Shown here piece after piece: positions 26,201 through 36,800 of a DNA stretch of 64,000 bases. This DNA comes from Actinostola sp. cb2023 (lineage: Eukaryota > Cnidaria > Anthozoa > Actiniaria > Actinostolidae): contig JAUJYZ010001162.1 of assembly GCA_033675265.1 (NCBI GenBank), forward strand, positions 62,001 to 126,000, in the 5' to 3' direction. The first letter of the stretch is position 1. Each line of letters starts with the position of its first letter. The notes under the pieces are model-generated. The model was not told where the DNA came from, searched no databases, and was given only the letters and a program-made list of their open reading frames with translations. The position numbers and the translations under genes were made by a program.

Positions 26201-26540
26201 ATTATATTATATTATATTTTTGGAATTACACTTGAAACATCTGTAACCCTGAAGATGAGCAAGTTGCTCGAAAGCTCGGTTAAAATAAAATACCACAGGT
26301 TGATGATACAAACTATTGATGAATTATATTATTATTATTATTAGTTTGTTAACAAATACACTGGAAAGTCTGGAAACTGTCACTCCCATCCCATCCCATG
26401 CCCATGCCACACCCATCCTCTTCCTTTTTTGCCTAAATAAACATGTTTTGAAATTTCTGTTTCCTGTGCACAATTACTAATTCATATATAATTTGTGCTT
26501 TGCAGTTCTAAAAGGAAAGTCCCTAAAGTTGCCAGCCTAA
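23234..26540 (+). CDS. KDELR: ER lumen protein-retaining receptor (KDEL receptor), 4 exons
   Basis: Exons 23234-23324, 25211-25470, 25895-26147 and 26506-26540 join in phases 1, 0 and 1 with canonical GT-AG borders to give 212 aa, exactly the family length. The start [16 protein letters not shown], the segments [49 protein letters not shown] and the end [11 protein letters not shown] are diagnostic. The protein is a seven-helix Golgi/ERGIC receptor that binds C-terminal KDEL-type signals at low pH and returns soluble ER residents via COPI; the lysine-rich tail fits COPI recruitment. One gene stands where vertebrates have KDELR1-3, so no paralogue number is assigned. Intron 1 (1.9 kb) hosts a TTAA-flanked MITE. 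A possible polyadenylation signal AATAAA is at 26994. Confidence 0.97.
24476..25164. mobile_element. TTAA-flanked MITE in KDELR intron 1
   Basis: The 689-bp element begins GGGGGGATTAACATATTT and ends with the complement, flanked by TTAA on both sides (24472-24475 and 25165-25168). The TTAA duplication points to the piggyBac or Kolobok type. It contains paired TGACGTCATCAC words near 24604-24640. No transposase frame. Confidence 0.85.
25632..25784. mobile_element. Short element related to the GGCGGATCC family
   Basis: The left end GAGTGGATCTAGGATTTTG and the right end CCCTAATCCACCACT are imperfect inverted repeats, with GGGGGGTTCACCCC inside. It resembles the elements at 13876 and 27784 but is more decayed. 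It is in KDELR intron 2. Confidence 0.55.
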
Positions 26541-27783
26541 ATTCCATGACCAAGAAATGTACCTATGAGATTGTTGAATCAATCATTTGAAGCAGAGTAT
26601 TGATATTATCAGAGTAAACATTGTTTACAGAGGCTTTTAGAGTGACTGTAAATCCAATACTACAGTCGTACAGTTTATTAAATATTATGTTATTTTAACT
26701 TCTGCTCATTTTGGTACTTTTATAAGTAATGTCATATAAATACAATATATGGAGGTTGGAGAGCGGTTGTGGAATATCTTCAAAATCTAGTGTTAAGTAT
26801 AAACTGTTTTGAACTCACTGGTAACACACAGGTCACTCTGAATCCTTCTGATGTTTGGAAATAGGATTTTTTGTCATTGCAAGAGTTGTTCTTGTTATTA
26901 AAGGGAATTATTTCTAATGTAGGATAGGTGTTACTGGCAAGATGTGTCATTTTCAGATCTAACTTGTAGTGTTTTTAGCAAGGAATAAATGTAATACAGT
27001 GTAGCAGGAAATAACTTATTGACTGGACTTACGTACATGGCTGTATGTATGTAAAATAAGGAGCTTGGTATTACACACGTAGCTTCATATTGTACCTGTG
27101 TTCATTGTCACATGTAGTAGCCTTGGCATGTTATTTGTCAATATTGTACATTGAATTTCTGCAAAGCCAAGATCATCTTGTAATGAGGGCAGTAGAAAGA
27201 ACTTTATCATTCAAACTCTACTAAAGTTTTTAACTGCAGAAACCTCTCATTAGCAACTATGGATATTTGTAGGTGATTGTTGAATACCTGAGTAATAATT
27301 GGGTGTCTGGCTGAGGAATTAGGGATAATGGGTTTTCAAAATACAGTGGTATGTTAGAGAGAGAACAGTTACTGCTGTCAGGTAGCTGTGTTCAAAGCAA
27401 TGTAGAATTCTTAGATTTTGCATAAAAATGTCATCTTGCAATACCCAGACTAAAAAAAGTCACTTTATGAAAACTAAAGTACAACTCATGAATTGAGGAA
27501 ATATGTTACTAACTGTAGGTACATGTGTATGTAATATGAATTTCATCTTAATTAAATCATTGTCATCACTAAAATAATTAAGTTTACAGGCAATAAAATA
27601 ATCTTTATTATATGGCTGGTCTATGATGATTGATACATATCACCCATAATGTTACTCTCCCCTCCCCTGCAAGAACAACCGTGATACATTGATTTTCCCC
27701 ACAGTGCAGTGGGGATGGCCCAAAGTTTATGTGTATTTTAACAACTGAATATTTGCTAATCTTCAGCAACTAAATGGTCTGCT
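26541..27783. other. KDELR 3' region, no other gene
   Basis: AT-rich non-coding sequence, likely the KDELR 3' untranslated region for at least its first 450 bp (AATAAA at 26994, another at about 27592). Confidence 0.5.
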
Positions 27784-28012
27784 GCAGGGGAGGATCTAGG
27801 GATTTAGAAAGAGGGTGCACCACTAAGGGGCCTAGGGGGGTGTGGGGGCATGCCCCCCCCAGAAAATTTTGAAATCTAGAAGCTCGAAAATGCAATTTCC
27901 ATCCATTCTGGGCATCAAATGGTGGGGAGACGTGGGCGAATATGTATCGGGCCCAACTCAAAGGGGGGGGCACCCCCATGCCCCCCCCCCCCTTCCCTTG
28001 GATCCGCCCCTG
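27784..28012. mobile_element. 229-bp element, CAGGGG…CCCCTG termini
   Basis: Starts CAGGGGAGGATCTAGGG, ends GGATCCGCCCCTG, and is flanked by a 5-bp duplication TGCTG. It shares the internal block GGGGCATGC…AGAAAATTTTGAAATCTAGA with the element at 13876-14792. Long G and C runs make both strands appear open in short frames. Confidence 0.75.
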
Positions 28013-28175
28013 TGCTGCGCAGGCCAACTATATGGTCTGCTGTGTAGGCCAGAAATCAGAGACTAGAACGTTTGATGCATTCGTTATTCATGATCTTTAT
28101 ACTACTTTATTTTTAATGAGATATCAGTACCCATGATTTTTCTATAATCAATTTATAAGGCTTGGTTACCTTTTT

Positions 28176-28188
28176 CAAGATGGCGGAC
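28176..28188 (+). promoter_or_regulatory. YY1-type motif upstream of HPS6
   Basis: CAAGATGGCGGAC lies 138 bp before the HPS6 start codon. The CAAGATGGCGGC word is the YY1 site common in animal housekeeping promoters near the transcription start. Its position makes it a plausible promoter-proximal or 5' leader site. Confidence 0.5.
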
Positions 28189-28325
28189 GGCCTGAATGTC
28201 ACGAGATGTGCGATGCTGAAATCATAGATTCTTCACGGCTTTTAGCTTGAATCTACGGAAAGAAATCTTATAGAAATCAAATTGTACATTTAATATTTGC
28301 AAAATGACATGAATGTCCAAAAGAA

Positions 28326-31300
28326 ATGGCATTCACTTTACGGAATGTCGGTGGTTCAAAGTTTGGAGGAGGTGCTCTGACTGTGAGACAGTCTCGAAGT
28401 CAAGAAGGAAGTGACTGCAACACTACTGTGTATGGTGTGTGGGGAAGCGAAGGAAAAGTCTACATCAGTACCAACGAGGGGAAGCAGATTATCGTGACCG
28501 ACTCTGTTCCTCGATCAAGATGGGCAGAAAGCTATGCTCTGATAATAGACAGTAAGGTTTTGAATTTGTAACGTAAAAACAACTGCATGCTACATGAACA
28601 TGCATATAAGCTTACTATAGTATTTCTGAAGAGTAGAGTGCAATTTAGAAAAGCTTGAAAACTAAATAACTAATTAGTACTAAATAGCACTAATGAAACA
28701 ATAGAAAACAATAGAAATAGCACTATTTAGTAGTACGGTATCACATACCTGCCAACCCCCCGAGCCCTCAAATCTTGAGACTGGAAAAAATAGGCTACAT
28801 TAGCGTGCTTTAATACAAAAACAAAATGGCGGACAGCCCTGAACCTTTCCGAACCTCCCCCCCTTCTTAAAAAAAAAAAAGAAGACGATTTGTATCGCCT
28901 GATAAACGAATAAATGAGCGTTCACATAAAAAGACTCATATTCTAATATTGAAAAAGATCGTTACGCTGTATTACGCAATTTCACCGTAAATCGTGGTCG
29001 TGACGTGATTAGCCGGGAGATTTTGTCTTCAAACCGGGAGACCGGGAGTTGAGGTCCAAAATCTGGAGACTCCCGGCTAAACCGGGAGAGTTGGCAGGTC
29101 TGGTATCAGTAGTATGCCCAGAAAAGTATAAAAGTATAAAAGTATATATCTAGTACAAGTAGTAGTCAACATAAACGACTACATGTATATACAGCAACAT
29201 GCAGAAATTATGATCCTTTTGACTAAAATACATATATATCAAAGACCTACTTCAAATTATGGGATGGCTACGCTGATATTTTTTTCATAAAGCCTCACTG
29301 GCAGACAACTAGAAAAAAATATCAGCGTAGCCATCCCATAATTTTAAGTAGGTTTTTGATATATATATGTATTTTAGTCAAAAGGATCAGAATTTCTGCA
29401 TATTGCTGTATATAAACGCCTTATATATAAGCTTATTACATGTTTATGCCTAATGATCAAAGAAACTAGAAGCTAGAATTAGAAACGATTACTTATATGG
29501 TATGCACCAGTCAAAATTGGAGTTTGTTTATACTGGTCATTGTTCATTCATTCGTCATCCAAAAGGAGGATTAGCTAGGGTGGGGATGGTAAAGTTGAAC
29601 CTCCCATATACATGTAGTCAGCTCAAAGACTCTTGGGACCAAGCCAGAGGTGCTCACATGTTGTTGATGATGGTGACAATCATCATTTTGTTACAGTTTG
29701 TATAATGTCAATAATTGCATTTGGTTTCAGATGCTTCTTCGCACATAATTGCAGTGTTTCAAAATCCAAGTTGTTCATCCCAAGTATATGTCATCTATAG
29801 CAATAGTATAACAGATTGCATGGAACATAATCGTGCTACAAATCAGTGGACAAAGAAACATAGTTTTCAACTTAGCAATGCCAAGGGAGTTGAAATACTT
29901 TGTGTTTCATTGCATCCACACACTAGTATGTTCTTCTGGTGTGAGAGGCGTGGGTCTAGTTTGGGGCTGGCATCGTGTTGTGTGTGCATGAGAGAAGTAC
30001 CAGAAAGCTGGGACATGGACTTTTTGTCCTGCATTGGTCCTGTCGTTGCAATACTTCACAGTTGTCCTATGATGTCATTGTGGGTTATCAACAAAGGTGT
30101 CTGTATGCTGCCACATTTACCTGATGAACATAAACAGTTGTTGTTTTTCTGGACATTTGTTCCTAGATCACTGAAGGTAAGTTCTTGTTAAGTACTGTAA
30201 CCCTAAGGAGAGGCTCAAGGAAGTAATGATTTCCCATCCAGCAGGCATGTGGGCTGAAAGGGTCCCTTATTGGCAATGATAAACAAATCATCTGAAGTAC
30301 TTGTATAATTGGAATGCATAAAAAAACTTTGCACCATAGAACTACATGCTCAGAAAAAATATTTGTAATAATATTAGCATGAAAATAGATAGCCTTAAGT
30401 TTCGGAAACACAGTGCAACACGTACTGCATGCAACATGATTGCAGTGTGACGTGTCGACCTCTGCAATGCATTGTTGTGGCCAAGTTTATTGAATTACAA
30501 TGCGATCCTACATGTACTGTACTTATAGACTGCAATTTTGCGTACAACAAGGTTGCAGAGGTGGACACACTGAAATCATGATTACCAGTAGTATTGCAAG
30601 TAATGTTGTCTTCAACATTTTCTTGCATTGTTTTGTAGGTATATGTCTGGAATCACGCAACTATTGGTAACCTGGACAAAACAGATTTCAAGTCTATTAT
30701 CATGCATCTCCTACCAGCATGGAACTCATACTCATCACCAGAGAGTGAATATATTATCTCATTGACAGCACACCCAACGACACTAGAGCTACTAATACTA
30801 GACAACTCCTATGTAGTGTCTTATGCTTCTATTCATGATGGTGAACTTTGCATTCAAAGACTGAGCAAACTCTACAGTCTTCCTGGACTCGGAAAGGACC
30901 AGACAATAAAGAATATCTTTGCAGTTGGTTTATTTGTTGGACTGGTATGGGAGTCGGGGTTGATGGATGTCTTTGATTCTAGAAGTGGTGTTGCATTATG
31001 CACCATTACAGAACTTGAAGACCTTAAACTAACTATATGGGCATACACTGGTTGTGTACCTGGCATTGGCGTTTGGGCTGCAGGGGGCATTTGGGAACTA
31101 AAGTCCAAGTCGATCTCAGATGTTGCTGAAGTCATGCAAAATTCAATGAAGTTAAATTCTGATTACTTACAGAATGAGAAAACATGCACAGATTTTGAGG
31201 AAAACAGTGAACAAAATAATGTGGTAGCAGAGGCAAAGGAGCCATATCCTGGTAACATTACATGTCCTAAATGTTTACCTGGTTACAAACCTCATCCAAT

Positions 31301-33159
31301 TGATCCAATGTCTGTGTGTTCTAATGTTAATATAACATTTTCTGGGCCAGTTGCAGCTACACATTTCTTACACTCGTGGAACATGTCCCCTCTTGCTGCA
31401 AAAGTAGCTTTGAGTTCAGTTGTATTAAAGATTATTGGTAACGACTCTGTAAACTATGAAGGAGTTGTTGAAAAGGAACTGTTGGGCATACTTCTTAGCA
31501 ATTCTTTCCAAAGTCCAGTGGCTGCACTAACTCTTCTCTATAGTCATCCTTGGTATAAAGATAAAGTACTTATGGCCTTGAAAAACTTTCTACAAAATTT
31601 TGAAAACAAACCGGAAGAATCAGATGAAAAGGTCATCAAAACAGCTTTAAATCATTCTTTATATCCCTACATGAAGCAATTTCTTTCTCTATCTGAGAAG
31701 TTTGAAGTGATTGCTAAGCACAACTTAGTGTGTGATCATACAGAAATCACAGAGATATTACACAAACTCAATCTTGCCAATCCTGACAGCCAATCACTAT
31801 CAAGGCTTAGTTATCTGCAAAGTGGGAGTTCAAGGGAAGTGTTCGAGTCTGTAGCTCAACTAATGGGTCTTGGATCTTATGAAGACAACATGGCTACCCA
31901 GGACATAAAGATACACAGCCAACGATGGAGGGAAATCTTTAGGTTAGTTGAGAACTTATATTAATATATTGAAAGCATTTGAAAGGGAAATTTCATTTCT
32001 TTTTCAAATTCTTTCATTATTTACATACGCTGATGCAGTTTATATCCTTCATATATATATATATATATATTACTTACTGCCAAGGCTCTCAAAAACATGA
32101 ATGAAATATATGATGGTACCATGACTGTTAGCTCTGATAGCAGGCAATTGCTCCCTCTTTCCTTGGAAATATAATCATCAGTTTAACTCCAGGAGTCAAG
32201 AGTGGGAGCCGTAGGATAAGTAGCTTCAATTAGTTGCACCAGTTAGTTTAGTCAGCAAGTGCATGATACAAACACTACCGTGTTTTAGTAATGATTGCAC
32301 ACATTTGATTCTTCAGTGTAAACTGGCTCACACTTAGCATTTGTTCTTGTTCTGTAGAATGGAATGGAAGGATGGAAGATGGCAGAAAAAACGTGTTGCA
32401 ATGGAAAGTCCCAACAATCCATCCCTTAGTCTGCTCTGTAACCTTCTGTACAATGAAGAGCCTGACTGGCTGTTAAAAGTCCATGACAATGGAATGGCTG
32501 TCGTGAATGCCAAAGATGCAGATGAATGTGCCAAAGTATGATAAATGTCTTACTGTTTTCATTGAGAGGGATTTCCATGAATGTAAAAGTTGTACTATGA
32601 AGCCTTGCTAACAGTATTGGCATCTCATTCACTCACTCATTCATTCATTCAATTCACCCATTCATTCATTCATCCATGCATCCATTCAATCACTAGCTTT
32701 CTAAGAGTGATACACTGATAACGATCGTTGTCCATTTTTTAGGATCATGTTACTCAGTCCATCCTCGATTGTCTCCCTGCACTCATAGTCGACCCCAGTG
32801 CCAAGTCTACGCACGCACATGCCATCCTTCTATGGACCGCTGGCCAAGAAATGCAATCAATGCAGGTGATATTACGTCATCAGATGTGGTCCCAAGCTTT
32901 AGACTTCTTTTCATCACTCCCAGAAGACACCAACACACTAGTTGTTCTGTTTATCATGATGTTTAAAGCCTTTCTGTGTTACTGTGCACCAAAGGAAGTG
33001 TTACTAAAGGCTCTGTCTTTGGCTCCCCAAGGGTTCAGTACGTATGAACTTCTGTTTATACTCCAAGATAATGGACCAAAGTGCAACGAGCCTTTTGTAC
33101 ACGACGTGCTGACAGTTGGTGACGTAAGACAGCAACTCCAGGAAATATTAAAACAATAA
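28326..33159 (+). CDS. HPS6: HPS6 orthologue (BLOC-2 subunit), 5 exons
   Basis: Exons 28326-28551, 29731-30176, 30639-31942, 32358-32535 and 32743-33159 (phases 1, 0, 2, 0) give 856 aa; human HPS6 is 775 aa. The recognisable correspondences are FFWCERR…CCVCMREVPES, with LHSCP and a following LW..NKGV segment, against the human WCEER…CVCVR…LLHHCP region; GLVWESGLMDVF at about residue 326; a C-terminal helical part with LLCNLLYNEEPDWL; and ALDFFSSLPEDTN…APKEVLLKALSLAPQGFSTYELLFIL. HPS6 with HPS3 and HPS5 forms BLOC-2, which directs cargo carriers to lysosome-related organelles. The family is fast-evolving, so the assignment rests on aligned short blocks plus fold-level layout (β-propeller-like N-terminal half, helical C-terminal half). 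Introns contain two MITEs. The AATAAA at 33155 overlaps the stop codon. Confidence 0.78.
28744..29102. mobile_element. 359-bp MITE, ACCTGCCAAC termini, in HPS6 intron 1
   Basis: Starts CATACCTGCCAAC and ends GTTGGCAGGTCTG, with GTATCA repeated directly on both flanks (28738-28743 and 29103-29108). The right half contains several CCGGGAGA words. No coding capacity. Confidence 0.85.
29187..29413. mobile_element. Foldback MITE in HPS6 intron 1
   Basis: Near-perfect arms of about 100 bp (ATATACAGCAA…GATCCTTTTGACTAAAATAC…ATGGGATGGCTACGCTGATA) flank a 20-bp loop. Confidence 0.85.
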
Positions 33160-33254
33160 ATAATGGACCAAAGTGCAACGAGCCTTTTGTACACGACGTG
33201 CTGACAGTTGGTGACGTAAGACAGCAACTCCAGGAAATATTAAAACAATAAATA
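33071..33254. repeat. 92-bp tandem duplication across the HPS6 stop codon
   Basis: The last 29 codons of HPS6 with stop and the overlapping AATAAA (copy at 33071-33162) are repeated directly and essentially without change at 33163-33254. The second copy is untranslated and supplies another AATAAA at about 33247. Confidence 0.95.
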
Positions 33255-33259
33255 ATGTC

Positions 33260-33890
33260 TGTAATATTAACCGTCAATACCTCTAGAGGATAGGAGTGTG
33301 GCTGTCACTCCTTCCAGAAATTTATCCTCAAAATCCACAGCAATTAATGCAAACAACAAGACAGTGTACTCTACTATTTACAAGCTGAATCCTCACGCAC
33401 GTGCATTAAAATCAAAACAAGAACAAACAGTTGAGAAACCTTTTCCCATACATTTTCTATAAAAATTCATCCATTTTCAGGTGTTTTGAAGGTTTCAGTT
33501 CCCTCAATGTGAAACACTCTACGCGGTCCCTGAATTATATTATTATGGGATTTCAGTTTTCTTCATTAACGTTCTAGATGTATGGAACTCAATGTAGTAG
33601 ACCTACAGCGCCATGGAAGAAGCTTTTGTACATTAGATATTATAATTGAAAGGGTAGAAGTGGTGGTTATAAAATGCTATACACTAGCTCAATTATAACA
33701 TACAGTAGTATTTTTATTTACGTCTTAAACAATTTAATCCTAACTAAATTGAAATAAAGTACTGTATATAGTCATTTATATAGCGCAAATTCTGTTCTAT
33801 TCTGAACTTCAATAGAACTGAAAATATTCCATAGGAACTGTTGTCCAACGTTTTCGTTATACATCCACATGCTTTGATCGTTGTTACAGT
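33260..33890. other. Convergent 3' region between HPS6 and CARD copy 1
   Basis: No gene. On the minus strand AATAAA (33713-33718) lies 175 bp beyond the CARD copy 1 stop codon and is a plausible polyadenylation signal for it. Confidence 0.5.
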
Positions 33891-36800
33891 CTAAATGTAC
33901 GCATCTTTGTTTTTGTTCAAAATACAGGATATGTCAGAATGTCGTCTTACGACATGCGATCGAGGCCTGAAGGTTGGGGCCTTGCGGTCGTCCTCTTTAG
34001 ACGAGCTAAAATCCTTGGAATAAAAGAACATCAGAAAAATATATGAAGTAAAGGATGTGTTAATCATAAGTCTAACGTATACAACGAACCATGCAAACGA
34101 TACATGCATGGCGTAGCTCCTGTTACCACGTAAAATGGCGGTCCCTTCCCTCCTCACCAGTACACTACACCTGAATTGGACACACGTAAATGAACCACTG
34201 AGGGTGCTTGTATTTTTAAAATATTCTGAGAGGATTACAAGTTTATCTTCATATAAAGTTGCCATTGAAACGTTTAAGGTACAGACTGACATGGCAACAT
34301 TGCGAATGTACGATCAGTTTCAAGGTATTAAGTAATCTTGGCCACAACAATACTCCAGTTTCGCGTTGCTTAGAGATGACCGCTGTTATTGACAAAAGAT
34401 GCATTTACTACAGGGTTAGACTCTATCCAGAGAACAGTCCGTGCAATTCAAAAATGTTTCTATTGTTTCATGTCAACATTTTTTCGTGTTCTTGTAGATA
34501 TTTGTGAATAATTTACACTGACTCGAGGCTAACCCTGTACAAATGCGTCTGTTGTCAATAAGTACAGCGGTTTTACAGCGGCATCTGTGAACGCGAAAAG
34601 GGACTATTGCAAAGGTGGACACATGCTGCGACAATGTGCGCAATGTAGTAGTACCGTGTGTCTGTACAAGTAGTAGTACCGTGTGTCTGTACAAGTAGTA
34701 GTACCGTGTGTCTGTACAAGTAGTAGTACCGTGTGTCTGTACAAGTAGTAGTACCGTGTGTCTGTACAAGTAGTAGTACCGTGTGTCTGTACAAGTAGTA
34801 GTACCGTGTGTCTGTACAAGTAGTAGTACCGTGTGTCTGTACAAGTAGTAGTACCGTGTGTCTGTACAAGTAGTAGTACCGTGTGTCTGTACAAGTAGTA
34901 GTACCGTGTGTCTGTACAAGTAGTAGTACCGTGTGTCTGTACAAGTAGTAGTACCGTGTGTCTGTACAATGAAATGAATGGTAATGACTACCTGGCTGGT
35001 GCTGCCTTCATGTCCATCTTCCATTATCTGTTCACTCTGCTCCTCGGCGTCGTCCCCCAAACTTTCGCGCGCGCAGTTCTGCAAATACAACATGGACTGT
35101 GGGTCGCATCCCATCAGTGGAAAAGGACTGGAACTCTTACGAGCATGCTGCAATCTCTCTCGATTATAAAATGTTGAAGGTTTTGATGATCTACCAATCA
35201 TATAATTGCTGAGCTGTCCAGTGGTGTCAGTACCGCTGGAGTACAGACACAACAAGGCTTCGTAAGGTAGTGTTCTTGATGGCCGTTGTGCAGAAAAATC
35301 AAGGCTTCGACTTTTTTGATACTGTATATTTTCTTCTTGAACATAAGAAGCTGGTGAAGGACTACAACATGATGGATATGAAAGAGAGAAATGATTATCT
35401 GTTAATCTTGTTGGGAGGAGATATAGGGATAATGGTAGGGCTGTCCACAAGTTGCTCCAAATTGTTTAAAAAGATGCTCAAAATTTCTCAGAAAGTTGCT
35501 CAAAAGTTGCTCCAAAACTCTAAAAGTTGCTCAAAAATCTTAAAGTTGCTACAATGTTGCTTCGTATTTACTATATATAATAAGATGCTAATTACCCAAT
35601 CAAAGGAATATTTCTAACCGTTTCTCTTTTTTTTCCATATAATATTGCTTAACAGGAATTTACAACATTTTCTTTTTCATAGACGGCAAATGCAATTTCA
35701 CACTACCACCCTCCCCTCCCTCCCCTCCCTCCCCCCTCCCTCCCCTCCCTCCCCCTCCCCTCCCTCCCTCCCCCTCCCTCCTCCCTCCCCTCCCCTCCCC
35801 CCCTCCCTCCCCTTCCCTCCCCTCCCTCCCCTCCCTCCTCCTCCCTCTCCCTCCCCTCCCTCCCCTCCCTCCTCTCCCTCCCCTCCCTCCCCTCTCTCCC
35901 CTCCCTCCCTTCCCTTCCCTCCCCTCCCCTCCCTCCTCTCTCTCCTCTCCCTCCCCTCCCTCCCCTCCCTCCCCTCCCCTCCCTCCCTCCCCTCCTCTTT
36001 GCCACAGTCTCTCTCTCCTACCCTGTCTATGCAAAATATTTATATTTTTACCTTTTTTTCATATTTTTCATTTCCTTTCTTCATTCATTATTTATCTTTT
36101 GATTTTAATTTCCTGTACCAGGAGCCCATAAGTAGGAGCCTCCATCTACTGTACTGGGTTTGTGAGACGACCTGTGACCGGATCAGGCTATTTTTAGAAC
36201 ACCTTTTCCCGCGAACTAATCATCAATCAATAGGAATCCCCCATGGGAATTAAACAGAGCCAATCAGGTAGATGATTTGTATTTATTTGTGATATATGAA
36301 CAAAGTGGCGGACGAAGAAATTGGCGAAATTGAAGAAACTGAAAGTGAAGAGAGCGAAAATGATAGTGATAGTTACAGTGACTCTTTTGCAGAGTTTAGT
36401 ACTTCATCGGAAAGTGACCAAGAGTCTTCAAGTTCGTGTTCTGTTTCTCAAGGAACTAAAAAACATCAAATAGTAAACCTACCAAGCCAAAAGCTAGAAA
36501 CTCCGTAACAAAGCCGAAATCAAAAATCCCTGGTGTTAAAATTTCGCGGCAAAACTGGTGTTCTAAAAATAGCCTGATCACATCCCAGATGGAGGCTCCT
36601 GCCTGTACCCTTTATTTTATTTTCTATCTCTCTACCCACATTTCATTTTTTACTTTCTATTTTTCATCATTTTTTCTCATTTCACATAAAGCCACTGTTC
36701 TCTCTTTCTTTCCATATGTAGTATAAAAAGTAACCGCTGACCACCTGAATCGCCTTTTCAAATAGCCACAGACAGCGCACTGCTACTCCAAATGCACTAA

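Noticed and set aside
34135..34335. 66-codon plus frame beginning at AAAATGGCGGTCC with a possible donor
   Set aside because: Good start context but no recognisable domain and no following exon; it overlaps the last intron of the minus-strand CARD gene.
34473..35450. 325-codon minus frame as a single gene
   Set aside because: Only 35361-34992 is a plausible exon; the rest is the 25-bp minisatellite plus flanks read through.
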